From Prinsepia uniflora (lineage: Eukaryota > Streptophyta > Magnoliopsida > Rosales > Rosaceae), in the NCBI GenBank assembly GCA_032719365.1, contig CM064876.1:59267864-59331863 (forward strand): a stretch of 64,000 nt of DNA, in the 5' to 3' direction. The position numbers and the translations under genes were made by a program. The stretch's first letter is position 1. The number at the start of each line of letters is the position of its first letter. The notes below the pieces were generated by a model. That model had not been told where the DNA came from and made no database searches. It saw nothing but the letters and a program-made list of their open reading frames with translations. Of this stretch, positions 10,770-22,900 are shown piece after piece.

Positions 10770-11993
10770 CTCGTGACTTACCGTCATCACAATCACTGGC
10801 ACCAGCACCAGCACTAGTACCTGCACCAACGCATTATCACCTGCACTAGTATCAGTACACAGGCATCCAAACTAGTAGCAGCACACTAATACCAGTATCA
10901 GTATCAGCACACCGTGTGCAAACTGACAACCCTGGATCTCCGCTCATACCAAGCGACGATAGCGTACCTCTGCTCGTATAGGAGAAACTCTGCCTCCCTC
11001 GTACCCGACAACTCTGGGTACAGTCACCCTGACAACTCATGCGAGAAAAGGAAACGTCCCCGAACGTCCCCGATTCCCAACAACCGTACTACAACCACTA
11101 CGTATCCCGCTCAGGGATTCCATCGACAAGTACCAACCCTGATGGCTTGTCCAACCAATCACCAACCAGTCGTAACTCGACTCAACCGATGTCGTCTACC
11201 AGGTCACCCATGACCTTAGTTGCACCAACAATCCATCACAACTATGGTAGTACGACAACCAACTAGATCTAACCAATAAATAAAACCTCGACTGCGGACT
11301 GCAGTCCCATCACTAAGCTGACATGACTAGACCGACTAACGAATCCAAATCCGAATAGTCGTCCAAGTCAAACCACTCGTCAACTCACATTTCCGAACCA
11401 TACACACCAAGGTAGGGTTCCACGATCACACCTAGAGTTCCTCGGAACCCAACTGCGAAAAGCAGTAAAATCAACAATCTGACCGACCCCGCGGTCCCGA
11501 CATCGTAAAGACGCCAATCCAATCTTACCGTCAATCCAACTAGGATTTCACGAAACCGATAGCTAACTGCCGACCGCAGTAAATCCACTAACTCGACCAA
11601 ATCCGATCATCCAACTCAATTCGACCATCCGATGATCACAATTCCTAACCAGTCGTCAGAACCGATCCTACGACATCGTGAAAGACGATCCCAACTAACC
11701 GTCTCACGATCAAAACGTTAACGTACAGGTACGTCATCCCTTCCGTAGGGTCTCACACTGTCAACCCTGACAAAACTATGGCAACCACGGCCTCAAATGC
11801 CGAACCAAGGCATGCCAATCCTACTAACTATCGTACCGGTACCCTAACTATCAGGTTGATAACGAACTGTAGCCCCTTGAGATATCACATCCTCGACATG
11901 CATACATACTCCAAGATCTCCGCGGTTTCTCGAATAGAGACAACCCCGCTCTAATAAGCATCCTACGAGCAATCCTATGCTCTGATACCACAT
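10770..11993 (-). mobile_element. Internal region of a non-autonomous LTR element
   Basis: On the minus strand this follows the LTR end at 11994 and the primer site at 11979-11990. About 1.2 kb shows no gag or pol domain in any frame, only short frames with many stops. It resembles the non-coding core of LARD-like, non-autonomous retrotransposons. On the plus strand it is C-rich. Near 10797-10920 there is a degenerate ACCAGC/ACTAGT/CAGTAT microsatellite-like run. No polypurine tract or 3' LTR was found before the CACTA tip, so the element is truncated. The left boundary is approximate. Confidence 0.55.
11979..11990 (-). promoter_or_regulatory. Primer-binding site (initiator tRNA-Met), minus strand
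   Basis: GCTCTGATACCA is the reverse complement of TGGTATCAGAGC, the plant initiator-tRNA-Met primer site. It lies three bases from the LTR end at 11994. This proves that the neighbouring 2.8-kb repeat is a true LTR and fixes the element's orientation. Confidence 0.9.
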
Positions 11994-12789
11994 TGACAGG
12001 ACCCATCCCAATCCCCCCGGGATTAGTGCGGGATGACCCTGCTCCCGTCTGACACGGAGTGTCAGACAAGGGATATTTTCGACCTTTGCCCTCTCGGGCT
12101 ATCAGAGTACGCCAGGATCCGGAGGAGGTATGTGATATCTCGGTCTCTGCTACAGTCCACATCCGATGTCAACCTGAAGGGTATTAAAAACAGAAAGACT
12201 GTGAGTGGACAAAAATAAAGAGTTTATAAAAACATATTTCATAAAGACCTTTATACCCTCCACTAAAAAGCATGCATGCATAGTAAAACCATTTATCCAA
12301 ACACATAAGTTTAAACAACCATAATTAGGGTCTCAGCCCCAAATTCCTTAAATACAAGTCATACGGGCTCCTGCCCAAAATCATTTACAGAAAACCATAA
12401 CATCATAAACATATGTGGGATCTCAGCCCAAATCCATTTATCATTATAAACACAATTTCCCAAAATCAATTGAAATCATGTTTATCCATTATATTTCATA
12501 TCCAGAACCTGTCACGGTAAAATAAAGCTACGGGCATGCTAACCGGGGTCTCAAACCCATGTCTCTCCAGGGTCCACCCAGGTCAATGTCCGTAGATCAA
12601 TGACCCTCCCTGGAGGTAACGAACCATGCCCATCCTGAGAGTAAGGAACCCAACTAGGGGGGCGACTCCACTCAGTCACTGCTCCGTGACTACTCCGGGG
12701 TCCACCCAGGCCAACGACCCTCCCCGGAGGAGACAATCATATATAAAGGATGGAATATGAAGAACCTTTTGAAATCATTCTTGAAACCT

Positions 12790-12950
12790 TTCAAGGATTC
12801 ATGCCCGACCCCCATAAGCCGTCATGAACCATAAAATCCTTTCATGGGTTCATGCCGGTTCCCATAAACCGTCATGACCCGTAAATCCATTTCAAGGGTT
12901 CATGCCGGTTCCCATAAACCTTCATGAACCATAAAAACCATTTGTAATAC
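12790..12950. repeat. Tandem repeat of about 60 bp, three copies, in an LTR
   Basis: Each copy contains 'TTCATGCC(G/C)G' then 'CCCATAA(A/G)CC(G/T)TCATGA' and 'ACC(C)(A/G)TAAA', separated by about 60 bases. The TTCATGxC and GTCATGAA words are inverted relative to each other, so each unit can fold. The block lies just before the 30-bp hairpin array. Confidence 0.7.
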
Positions 12951-12956
12951 ATAACT

Positions 12957-13058
12957 GGGCCCTAGGCCCGAATCCACATAGAAACTGGACCCCCGGTCCG
13001 AATCGTAAACCAATTGGGCCTCCGGCCCGATTCCGTAAATCAAATGGACCTCAAGTCC
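12957..13058. repeat. 30-bp-period mini-hairpin array in the minus-strand LTR
   Basis: Four short hairpins lie 29-30 bases apart: GGGCCCTAGGCCC (12957-12969), GGACCCCCGGTCC (12987-12999), GGGCCTCCGGCCC (13016-13028) and GGACCTCAAGTCC (13046-13058). The stem alternates between GGGC:GCCC and GGAC:GTCC, so both arms change together, while the loops vary. Confidence 0.8.
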
Positions 13059-14794
13059 GAGAATTACCTTTTCAAATCCAAAATCATTTCATGAAATCAT
13101 ATCCAAAACCACAAGAATGGAAAATCAGTGTAAAACCGAAAAACCTCGATTTACGTGCAAGCACGTAAATCGTCTCGAAATACGTGAAACCATATAATTC
13201 ACAAGCATCCAAATCAAAATCATAAAATCATATTCATAATCCATATAAAACATTTATGCATGCATCACAGTTTAGAAATCAAGGTCCACTCACAAACCGT
13301 CCGAGCTGCCGCCTCGATTTGCGTGCCATTCGGCTCCCCGAGCCGATAACCATTATCGGGACTCCCAAACCTGTCCAAATTCATTTAGAGGGTTACTAAT
13401 AGCCTCATTAACCTCTCATTGAAGTCCCATAATTTTCCCGATTTCCTAACTATTTTTAAAACCAAACCTAAACCTTCTGATGCCCCGAAACATATCGAGA
13501 CGGTGTCCGATCGGCTCGAAACCAGTCCCAAAATGTTCGTTACATCGAATAGATGATTTCACATGTTGGAACCATCGTCAAATTCTCCCCCACGCGCCCG
13601 CACGCGCCGCCTGAAGTGGCTGCGCGTGGGAGCCACGCGCCTGTGAACAGTGCTTCTACGACCTCGATCAGACCGGTCCGAACCGGCCGGTCCGGTTTTT
13701 CCTGCAACTTGGACTGGCGTGACCGGTCCAAGCTCATTCCGGCCCAGTTTTTCACCGATTCCACTCCTAATCGATCCTAATCTTCATATAATTGTCCTAA
13801 GAACCTAACCTAATTAATTAGAGATCCTAAAACCACCTAAACCCGACCGGTCCAAAAAGTCCCTCACGGTTCGATTTTCCCGAAACCTCCCAGGGCTTCC
13901 CCGACGTCCAACCACCACCAAAACCTCTCTAAAAACTCCCTAGCAACCTATTTAACTCAAACTAATCGTCCAAATCGACCCATAACAACAGAAATGAAAA
14001 ATGGATTGAAATCGTTTAAAACTGATACCTGTGCACTGTTTCCTCCATCGCCGTCCACGACGGCTCCACCTGGCCAGCCACCACGTTCAGCTGGTCCTCC
14101 TCACTTCTCTGGCCTCTCTCAAATGGTCAAGGGTCAGGGTTTGGGTTGTGGATGAGAATGGTGGATCGGGTTGGTTTTTGGGTGGATGGAAAAATGGAAA
14201 ATGGTCGATGCAATTTGGAAGGGGAGATGCATGAATGAATTTGGGTGGCCTGTGGATGGGTGACATGTGTCACTCATCCATTGGGTCCCCCTAAAATATC
14301 TGGGCCCCACTAACTCCAAAAGTGCAACCGTCTCGTAATTCGTGCAATAGTACGTTCGAATTTTCGTGAACCGTAACTTCGCCGTCGAACGTCCGAATTC
14401 GACGTGCCACCTGTCTACGAATTCGTATCGTCCTTATCTACGTAAAGGTCTTCGGCCCACGGCCATCGGACCTCCCAGTCAAAAAGTCAACATTTACCCC
14501 TTTTACCCAAAATTACCAAAATGCCCCTAAACTTCCGAACGTCATAACTTCCTCCCTGAACGTCGGAATTGAACGTGCCACCTGTCTATGAATTCGTGAC
14601 GTCACGTACTACGTCACGGTCATCGGTCAAAGTCCATTTGACCGTCCAATTGAAAAGTCAACGTTTTGCCACCACTAGGGGCAAAACGGTCATTTCGCAT
14701 TGTTCGTCCGATTTAGCCTAACTAATCACCGATTAACCTCACTAATCGTGATTAGTCACTAATCTAATCATGAAATTCGGGACGGGTCGTTACA

Positions 14795-15630
14795 ATTCAC
14801 CTAAGGTTTAATGATTTTATTTTGTGTTTTTTTTTGTTTATCGATTTTAATTTCTTATTATAAACTAATTTTTCTTTTAGGTAATTTGTGGTTGATTTGA
14901 AAGATTACTTATAAAAGGTATGTGTGTTTGCTTCTCAATTTAATTTTTCTAAAATTTTTGTATTTAATTATGTTTAAAAATTGTGATTTATTGTGTAAAA
15001 TACTTAGAAATATGGATATAATTGTGCGAGAGAATTGTGATTTATCCGTTAATACGAAGTTAATCGGGTTGGTTAACTTTGTATAACAAATTTCGATGGA
15101 AAACGTGAGACTCATTTGAAAGTCGGTGAATCTGATTAATTGATTGACTCTTAAATTTTCCATTTATCGTGACAGTTTGGGAGTGCATAATTATGTGTTG
15201 TGTAGTTTGTTGTCTACGTGGTTAAATTTGGATCGTGGAAAATTCAGTTTATATCCCCTCACCCTTAAGTCGTGCATTGGGAGAACTGTATGGTGGTGCT
15301 TCCGAAATTTCCCTCAGTCCAAACTTCGCCTCGTAGGTCACAAACTCTACTACACAAAACATGAACTCTCGAATAGGATATGGCCAAATCATGGGAGGCA
15401 TAAAGAGACGAGCGGGTTTAAAATGGGATAGAAGCACAAACTATATAATTATCTACTTACATTGATTCAATTTTGTGGAAGCAGACAAAATGTACAGAGG
15501 CTAAATGCAAATGTTAGATAAATCTTCTAATCAGTATTTGGATGCGATCGACAAATTTATCGCTTTTGCACATAGTCATTGTAGTGATCCAAGGCGCATA
15601 TTATGTATGTGCCATAAATGTAACAAGTGT
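14795..15630 (+). mobile_element. CACTA element A: 5' leader and start of the transposase gene
   Basis: This matches, in the opposite orientation, the leader of the CACTA copy at 38750-39400, for example 'TTTTAGGTAATTTGTGG' (about 14875) followed by 'TTACTTATAAAAGGTATGTG'. It also matches leaders at 53960-54340 and 62350-62690. The shared leader includes GGGAGTGCATAATTATGTG and AAGTCGTGCATTGGGAGAA. The transposase start is ATG 15490 with an early stop at 15502, or ATG 15511. The N-terminal zinc-binding segment (KFIAFAHSHC..CHKCNKC, about 15550-15630) is the transposase-associated domain. The frame is interrupted at 15630 by the Ty3 element and resumes after 27056. Confidence 0.75.
15626..15630. 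repeat. Target-site duplication AGTGT (left copy) of the Ty3 element
   Basis: AGTGT directly precedes the LTR start and recurs at 27057-27061 directly after the 3' LTR. It is perfect, so the Ty3/gypsy insertion has kept both ends. Confidence 0.9.
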
Positions 15631-17467
15631 TGTAACACCCCGGACATTCGAGGATTTTAATATTGTAATTTAATATATGAATTGACGTTTTTACCCTTGT
15701 GAATGGTATGGCCAAATTGTTGACTTTTTGATTGATGGGTCAAATGGACTTTGAACAGTGACCTTGACGTAGTCCGGGACGTCACGAGTTCATAGACAGG
15801 TGGCACGTCCAATTCGGACGATCAGGGAAAAAGTTATTACTATCGGAAGTTCAGGGGCATTACCGTAATTTGGACTTTAGGGGGGAAAATGTTGACTTTT
15901 CGTTCGGCAACTAATTTTCACATGACTCAAGGACCGTTAGGTAGGTCTCGATGTCCTGAGTCCGTAGACAGGCGGCACGCCGAAATCGGACTTCGTATGG
16001 CTGAGTTACGGGTCTAGAAAGTGAGGGGCATTTTGGTAATTATTTGAACTAGGGGCATTTCGGTCTTTTTGCCCTGGTTACTGTAGCAAACAGCGGGGAC
16101 CATGGATAGCACCACCATGTGCAGTGGTTCAGTGTGCAATTGTTTATGCAATTGTGTGCTGGAAAGAATGGGCTGTCTATTGCTTTAGAACGTGAGATGA
16201 ACCATCCACCTGCACGATCAAATTGATTAAAGGGATTCGAAGCTTTATCGGGGAACAAAATTCAGTGGACAGTGAGGCTTCCACGAGCCTCTGGGACGGC
16301 TTGAAATTGTTTAAAACTGATTATATAGTGTATGAGCTTCACTCTGGTGTTAAAAGGACTGAAAATAGGAGTGGAACTAGAGAGAAACCATTTCGGGAAT
16401 TTTTGGAGGGAAATCGGGTTTTTGATTTCTGGTGATTGTTGGACCAAACCAAGGCCTGGTTTAGTCTTCTGGGAGTGTTTGGAACTCAACCACATCAAAA
16501 TCGAAGGCCATCAGCCACGGGTGAGCTAGGACTGTGTCTGCCGTGTTCAGAGAAATTTCAGAGGTTTGGACGACTACTTCCAGTTCGTTTTGAGACTATG
16601 GTGCTTACTGTAAGGTTAATTGGATTATGGTTTGGAAACCAGTGAGTTCTTGTGATTGACCCGTTTTGATGATCACGGGTCGAATGGCCATTTAAGGATT
16701 TGATTTGACTAATTAGGGTCTCAGAACTTAAATTGGAAGAATAATAAACATGTTAGGATCAAAAACGAAGGAAATTGATTAAGGATTGGGGGTTGATTAA
16801 CCGGGTCGAGCCGCGGGTGGCAGACCCGTATTACAGACAAACGGGTGAAGGTGGTGACACTGTAGCTACAGTGTCAGGCGCGTGAGATGAAATCTCCGAT
16901 CACGATCAACATGACTTTTGTTCCTCTCATCATTCTGAACATTTTTGGTGAATTAACCATGTTGATCTGAGATAGTTTTGATGAATCAGTTTAGGGCCGG
17001 TTGTCTCGGGAAACGTGTTGGACGGTTTCCCCGAGCCGGTTTCTGTTTCGGGTTATTTGGATAAATGTTTAAGACTTGTTGTGACCCTTACGTATGATTT
17101 GGACTGACAGGAATTGTACGATAATCCCGGTACAAGTTCGTACGCACAGTTTCACCGCAGGATCGTACTGTGAGTGGGCCCGATTTCATTAAACCCTTGC
17201 ATGCTTAAATGTTTTCTGATTTACTTATATGTTCATATGCTGGAATCGATAAATGGTTTTGATGATATTGAAATTTCGGTTATGGCACGTTTCACGGTAT
17301 TTGGGCATGAGACCAGTTTGATGAAATGTAACGATCGGTTCGGATTTTACCTATGTATACATATATGTTTTGCATGTGGATATCAATAAAATGTATTTGG
17401 TACTGCACTGTATAGATCCTTCCATATTATATTGTCTCCTCCTGATGAGGTACCCCGGAGAGGTCAC

Positions 17468-17626
17468 GGACGTCTAGGACGTCCAGCATCTATGACGCTA
17501 AGCATCGGGGATGCTGTAACCGAACAGGGTTCGGGGATTGAACTCGGAATTGAGACCCAAGTGGCACGCGTAGCCTTGTGATTGTGACCTTATTGGACGT
17601 CAGGGACGTCAGACATCAGGGATGTC
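17468..17626. repeat. Mini-hairpin array in the Ty3 LTR
   Basis: Several hairpins have stems of 6-7 bp and 3-bp loops or slightly larger: GGACGTCTAGGACGTCC (17468-17484), AGCATCGGGGATGCT (17501-17515), GGACGTCAGGGACGTC (17595-17610) and GACATCAGGGATGTC (17612-17626). The unit between the first two is broken here (AGCATCTATGACGCT), but in the 3' LTR it pairs perfectly as AGCGTCTATGACGCT (about 26410). Stem sequences differ between units but stay self-complementary. Confidence 0.75.
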
Positions 17627-17876
17627 GTGATTGGAGTGTATAGTGCAGTGGCTAAAATTATGTTTATGGTTTTATTATATGCCTTATGGTTTATATTATA
17701 TGATTGATGGTTTTAAATTCGGTTGCATGCATGTTTCGAAAACGGAGGGGTAAATTATATGTTTTACTTATCAAATGATTTTATAAACTTGAATTTCGGT
17801 CCACTCACCCTTAATGTCTTGGTAACCCCTCTAGGTCGTGCTAATGAGGTAGAGGAGGAACCTGAGACTGAGGAAT

Positions 17877-19629
17877 TGACGACGCCCAAACTACGCATTA
17901 AATTAAACACGTAATTTGAGTATTGTGCAATTTAAACCCTTTTTGTGTAGATGTAGTATTGGTAAATAGGGATCGTTCTTAACCGGGGAAATTAGGGAAC
18001 ATTAATAATGTGTTAGTGGGAGATGAATAAAAGAATAATGAATTAAAGAATTAAAGAATAAAGAATTAAAGGAATAAAAAAATAAAAGAATTAAAAGAAT
18101 AAAAGAATGAAAGAATAAAAGAATAAAGAAGGGGGGGTTTTGAAAAGATTTATAACTAAATTAAAGAAAACACTAATTAAGAATTAAAATGCAAATGCTC
18201 ATACTAATTGGAATTTACAAACCATAGAGTAGTTTCATAGACAAAACCCACACTTTTACGTAAGTAATTTCGAATTAACAATCACATTATTTAAACTACT
18301 CCTAAAAATAGACTTCTTTCTAACATTTTGCTCATAATAAACCAATCACGAAATCCTACCTTCATCATCTCAAATACTTACATATATCTTTCAATATTAT
18401 AAATGCATCAACCATTAATGTGCGTCAAACATCAATATGCTTCAAACATTTACAACATAATTTACCTTAAGTTTATAATTAAATGCGCCGACAGCGATCA
18501 ACATTTAATCTCTTCAATTCCACTCTAAGTGCACCGACAGCGGATAAAACACTTAACATCAAATTGAAGTTTAAGCACTAAAACATATGAAGTAAAAGAA
18601 ATTCAAAAAGTAAAACACATGGAGATTGCATTCTTACTTACAAATGTTAGAAAGAAAATACCAAGAACAATAGTAAAGAAGAAATGAAAATAATATAAAA
18701 ATAACATAAATTACGAATAAGAATTAAAAGAAAACTAATTAATAAGAAAATCTACAAGAAGTAAAAATGGTCCCCAAAAATGTCTCTCAAAAGAGAGAAA
18801 CAAAAGAACTAACTAAGAACTAAGAACTAAGAACTAAGAAAGAAATGGAGGAATGAAACTAATTGGGGACTCCCAAAATACATGAATTGAAGCCCTATTT
18901 ATAGGTAAAAAAAAGCTATCAAAAATACATAAAAAAAATACAATAAAAAAATGTGGAATAGTGGAATGATGAATAATGAAGATTTGTGATGATGTTAAGA
19001 TGTAGTTTTAGTTGATTTTGTGCTGGAAAGTGGGAAAAGTGGCTGGAAAAATCAGAAAAATATGAGAAAGTGGAGCAGTTGGGCTAGTGGATGTGCAGGT
19101 GGGCTGTTGAGGATTTGGGCCAGGCGGATTGGCTGCTGCAGTGGAGAAGCGGGCCTGGGTGTGTTGGATCTGCTACGCGGGCCGAGCAGGTATGGGTAGC
19201 GGGCCAGCGGGCCGGAGCTTCTGCTGGGCTGAAGTGTTGGAACTGAATGCGGGCTTGGGATTGCACGGGCTGGGCTGGCGGGCTTTGCTGGCGGGCTGGA
19301 TCACTGTCGTGCGGGATGGGCTTCTTTTTCTTTTTTTTTTCCTTTTCCGTTGGGCTGGGTTGCAAGGTTTATAGATTTGGGCTGTAAGAAAGCTGAAATT
19401 AATTTATTAATTTAATAATATTTCACCGAAATTCGTCCATAGTTTATTTGTTAAAATTCCGATCGAGACGATTCTTTCGCCAAAATACTCCAAATTACAA
19501 ACTTTATTTATTTAAACAAAAATAACACAAAATAAATTATTTTATCTATTTATTTATTATTTTAATATTAAAAGCTAAGTATAAAGGGTATAAAATAATA
19601 TAAAATAATGCTTATTTGAGGACCTATCA
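17877..19629. mobile_element. Solo-LTR-like insertion inside the Ty3 5' LTR
   Basis: This segment is absent from the 3' LTR, which defines its ends. It starts TGACGACGCCCAAAC, ends GGACCTATCA, and is flanked by GGAAT (17872-17876) and GGCAT (19630-19634), a 5-bp duplication with one difference. The uninterrupted site in the 3' LTR reads GGCAT. TG..CA ends, the 5-bp duplication and the lack of coding domains point to a solo LTR of another family. It contains A-rich AAGAATTAAAGAATAA runs (18000-18130) and a GC-rich tract (19080-19370). Only the plus-strand LTR convention supports an orientation, so none is given. Confidence 0.8.
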
Positions 19630-19891
19630 GGCATAGATCCACTTCTGCGTACCTGAACCCCTGTTGGGTGGTGTACCCGCAGGTTTATGTTAGAGTCGTG
19701 CTCGCAACTTGTAGTTTGGATTTCATCTCTTGTCTGACATCTGTTTAATGAGATTTGATGTATAAATTTAATTTGGTTATTTATGCATTTGATTGTTTGA
19801 GGTTAAAATTGGTATGTATTTCGGGTGTCAGACGGGAGCAGGGCACGTCCCCATGTGGTCCCAGAGAGGATCGGGGCGGGTCCTGTCAGCT

Positions 19892-19903
19892 TGGTATCAG
19901 AGC
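19892..19903 (+). promoter_or_regulatory. Primer-binding site (initiator tRNA-Met) of the Ty3 element
   Basis: TGGTATCAGAGC lies three bases after the LTR end (19888) and is complementary to the 3' end of plant initiator tRNA-Met. It is the start point of minus-strand DNA synthesis. Confidence 0.92.
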
Positions 19904-19995
19904 ACTAGGTTGTGGTCAGCATGCTAGACTAGCGACTAGTACTAGTTACATCCCGAGTTTAAGGATAATGTTAACTGATCTATGCCTCTTGACAG

Positions 19996-22900
19996 TTGGT
20001 TATGCCTCCTAGGAGAATTCCTCATACACGAACTGACGAGGATCTGGAAAGGGAAATGGAATGCGCAAGTATTGAGCGGGCTCAACGTCTCGGAGCCACT
20101 CCTTTCAACGGGGGATCGAACCCCGAAGATGCTCATGATTGGATCACCAAATGGGAAAGGATCTTCACGGTGATGCACTGCCCTCCGGGAGAACGGGTAA
20201 CTTTGGCAGCCTTCTTGCCGGAAGGAGGAGCCTACCAGTGGTGGCACAGCCTTGAAATGTCTGGGTGGTCTGTCCATACCACTACTTGGGAAGCTTTCCG
20301 TTCCCGATTTCTGGACCAGTACTACCCGCGATCATTTCGCGCGGCACGGGAGGTTGAGTTCCTACGGCTAGAGTAGGGGGATATGTCCGTTGCGGACTAC
20401 GAGCAGACTTTCGAAAAACTATCCCGGTTCGCTGCATCATTCGTGAGCACGGAGGAGGATAAATGCCAAAGGTTTGAGCTTGGACTCCGAGGGGAGATCC
20501 GGGCAAGTGTGACTGCTACTACTCATGCTTCTCTGAGAGATATGGTCAACGCTGCGGTGCGTGTCGAGGCCAGTCTGGCGGCACACCAGACACGACAGCC
20601 TTCGGGCGAGGGGCGACGTCAGGATCGCCCACACCGTGGGCCATCAGGCCAGAAGAACAACAAGGGAGGGGGCTACAGGGGAGCACCCTCATCCTTCAAG
20701 GGTCGTGGCTGGTCAGGTCGACACGGAGGCTCTCAGGGCAGAGGATCAGGATACAACTCTAGGCAGCGTTCATCTCGGAGCGGTGCTTCTGGTGGGCATT
20801 CGGACAGGCCGAGGCCAGTAACCTGCTTTGCTTGTAGAGAGGAGGGCCACTATGCCTGTGATTGCCCGCTGTTGTCCAAGAGCAATGACGCTGGGGGCTT
20901 TAGTGTGGTGCAGAGCACGGCTTCCCACACTAATGGAGGTCGCGGTCAGGGAGGTGACCGTGGTGCTGGGCGTGGCGCGCGCGGGCGCGGACGGAATGGA
21001 GGGCCTAGGGCTCAAGTGTTTGCAATGACCCAGCAGCAGGCGAGGACTGCCCCAGGCGTGGTTACAGGTACACTACATATCCTAAACTTTCTTGTACGTG
21101 TGTTGATGGATGCGAGGGCTACACATTCTTTTATTTCGAAGAGTTGTGCTGGTATGCTTGATTGTGTGGTATCAGCCTTAGATTGTGAAATGGGTGTTGG
21201 CACCCCGATGGGCATCGTGTACCTTGTGAATCAGGTGATTCGGAGGTGCCTGGTGAGAATTGAGGATGTGAATTTGCCAGAAGACTTAATTATTTTGGAT
21301 ATTCACGACTTCGATGTAATTTTGGGAATGGATTGGCTATCGGAGCATGAGTCGCTCATCGATTGCTGTAGCAAGCAAGTGATTCTGCGAAGCCCGGGTT
21401 TGCTGGAGGTTATCTTCCAGGGAGAACGTGACGGTTCGCCTCCTGAAGTGATTTCTTCACTTACTGCTACCAAACTTCTACGGAAGGGATGCCAGGGTTT
21501 TCTGGCGCATGTCGTGTCGGATCGGGTTGATACTCCGGGTATCGACGAGATACTGGTGGTGCGTGAGTTTCCAGATGTGTTCCCAGATGACTTACTTGGA
21601 TTACCACCATCGTGGGAGATCGAGTTTACAATTGAACTACTCCCCGGTACCTGACCTATATCCCAAGCACCATATCGGATGGCGCCGACCGAGTTACAAG
21701 AACTCAAAACTCAGTTGCAGGAGTTGGTGGAATTGGGATATGTCCAACCGAGTACTTCACCGTGGGGAGCACCGGTGTTGTTCGTAAAGAAGAAGGAGGG
21801 GAGTCTTCGTTTGTGTATTGACTATCGGCAACTCAACAAGGTGACACTAAGGAACCAGTATCCTCTACCGAGGATCGATGACCTTTTTGACCAGTTGCGG
21901 GGAGCACAGTGCTTCTCGAAGATCGATTTGCGGTCTGGGTATCACCAACTGAGGATTTCGGAGAAGGATATTCCGAAAACTGCGTTTCGAACCCGTTATG
22001 GACACTACGAGTTCCTGGTTATGCCTTTTGGGTTGACAAATGCTCCAGCAGCATTCATGGATCTGATGAACCGGGTCTTCCGACCCTACTTGGATAAATT
22101 AGTGATTGTGTTCATCGATGATATCTTGGTGTACTCGAGGAGTGCCCGAGCACATGAGGAACATCTACGGTTGGTGTTGGAGAAGCTGAGACAAGAACAG
22201 TTGTACGCCAAGCTGAGCAAGTGTCAGTTTTGGCTGGGCAGTATTGGTTTTCTGGGACACGTGATATCAACGGATGGGATTAGCGTGGATCCCCAGAAAA
22301 CTGAAGCGGTGACTAACTGGGCTAGACCGACAACGGTAACTGAGGTGCGGAGTTTTGTCGGGTTAGCTGGTTACTACCGAAGATTCGTGGAGGGTTTCTC
22401 CAAAATTGTTGCACCATTGACTCATTTGACTCGGAAGGGAGTAAAGTTTATTTGGGACGAGCAGTGTGATCGGAGTTTTCAAGAATTGAAAGATCGATTG
22501 ACCACTGCACCTATCCTTGCATTGCCGGATGACAGTGGAGAATTCGTGGTCTTTAGTGACGCTTCACTATAAGGATTGGGCTGCGTGTTGATGCAGACTG
22601 GCAAGGTTATCGCCTACGCATCCCGACAGCTAAAGACTCATGAGTTGAACTATCCAACCCATGATTTGGAGTTGGCAGCGGTGGTTCATGCTCTAAAGAT
22701 CTGGAGACATTACCTATTCGGCGCAACGTGCCGGATATACACCGACCACCAGAGCCTAAAGTACCTATTCACTCATAAGGAGCTTAACATGAGACAACAG
22801 AGATGGTTAGAGGTGCTGAAAGATTATGACTGTACGATTGAGTACCATCCGGGTAAGGCCAATGTGGTGGCGGATGCACTCAACAGGAAGTCAGCGGGAT

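Larger units (their letters stand above)
11994..14794 (-). mobile_element. 5' LTR of a minus-strand non-autonomous element
   Basis: On the plus strand it runs from TGACAGGACCCATCCC to GACGGGTCGTTACA. A primer site borders it at 11979-11990. Inside, in plus-strand order, are a terminal hairpin CGTCTGACAC/GTGTCAGAC (about 12046-12066), an acceptor-like site (reverse complement of CCCTTCAG, at about 12174-12181), GTGAGTGGAC (12201-12210), GCATGCATGCATA (about 12270), three 60-bp repeats (12790-12950), a 30-bp-period hairpin array (12957-13058), ATGCATGCAT (about 13257) and GTCCACTCAC (13284-13293). No protein domain is present. Confidence 0.85.
15631..19888 (+). mobile_element. 5' LTR of the Ty3/gypsy element (with insertion)
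   Basis: It starts TGTAACACCCCGGACATTC and ends GGGGCGGGTCCTGTCA, exactly as the 3' LTR does. It is longer only because of the 1.75-kb insertion at 17877-19629. Relative to the 3' LTR it lacks a 33-bp intron-like segment (at 16581/16582) and about 42 bp of GC-rich sequence after position 16880. It contains GTGAGTGGGC (17170-17179), GTCCACTCAC (17799-17808) and CCCCTCTAG/GT (AG at 17833-17834). Confidence 0.92.

Noticed and set aside
12957..13058. CRISPR-like pattern of regular 30-bp repeats with palindromic cores
   Set aside because: The spacers are themselves repeated, the stems vary, there are no cas genes, and the block lies inside a plant LTR.
19084..19374. GC-rich open frames of 80-93 codons on both strands
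   Set aside because: They are mirror frames in a GC-rich tract of the solo-LTR insertion, with low-complexity Pro/Ala or Gly/Leu content and no domain.
19892..19903. Part of a tRNA gene
   Set aside because: It is only the 12-base primer-binding site; no cloverleaf can be formed around it.
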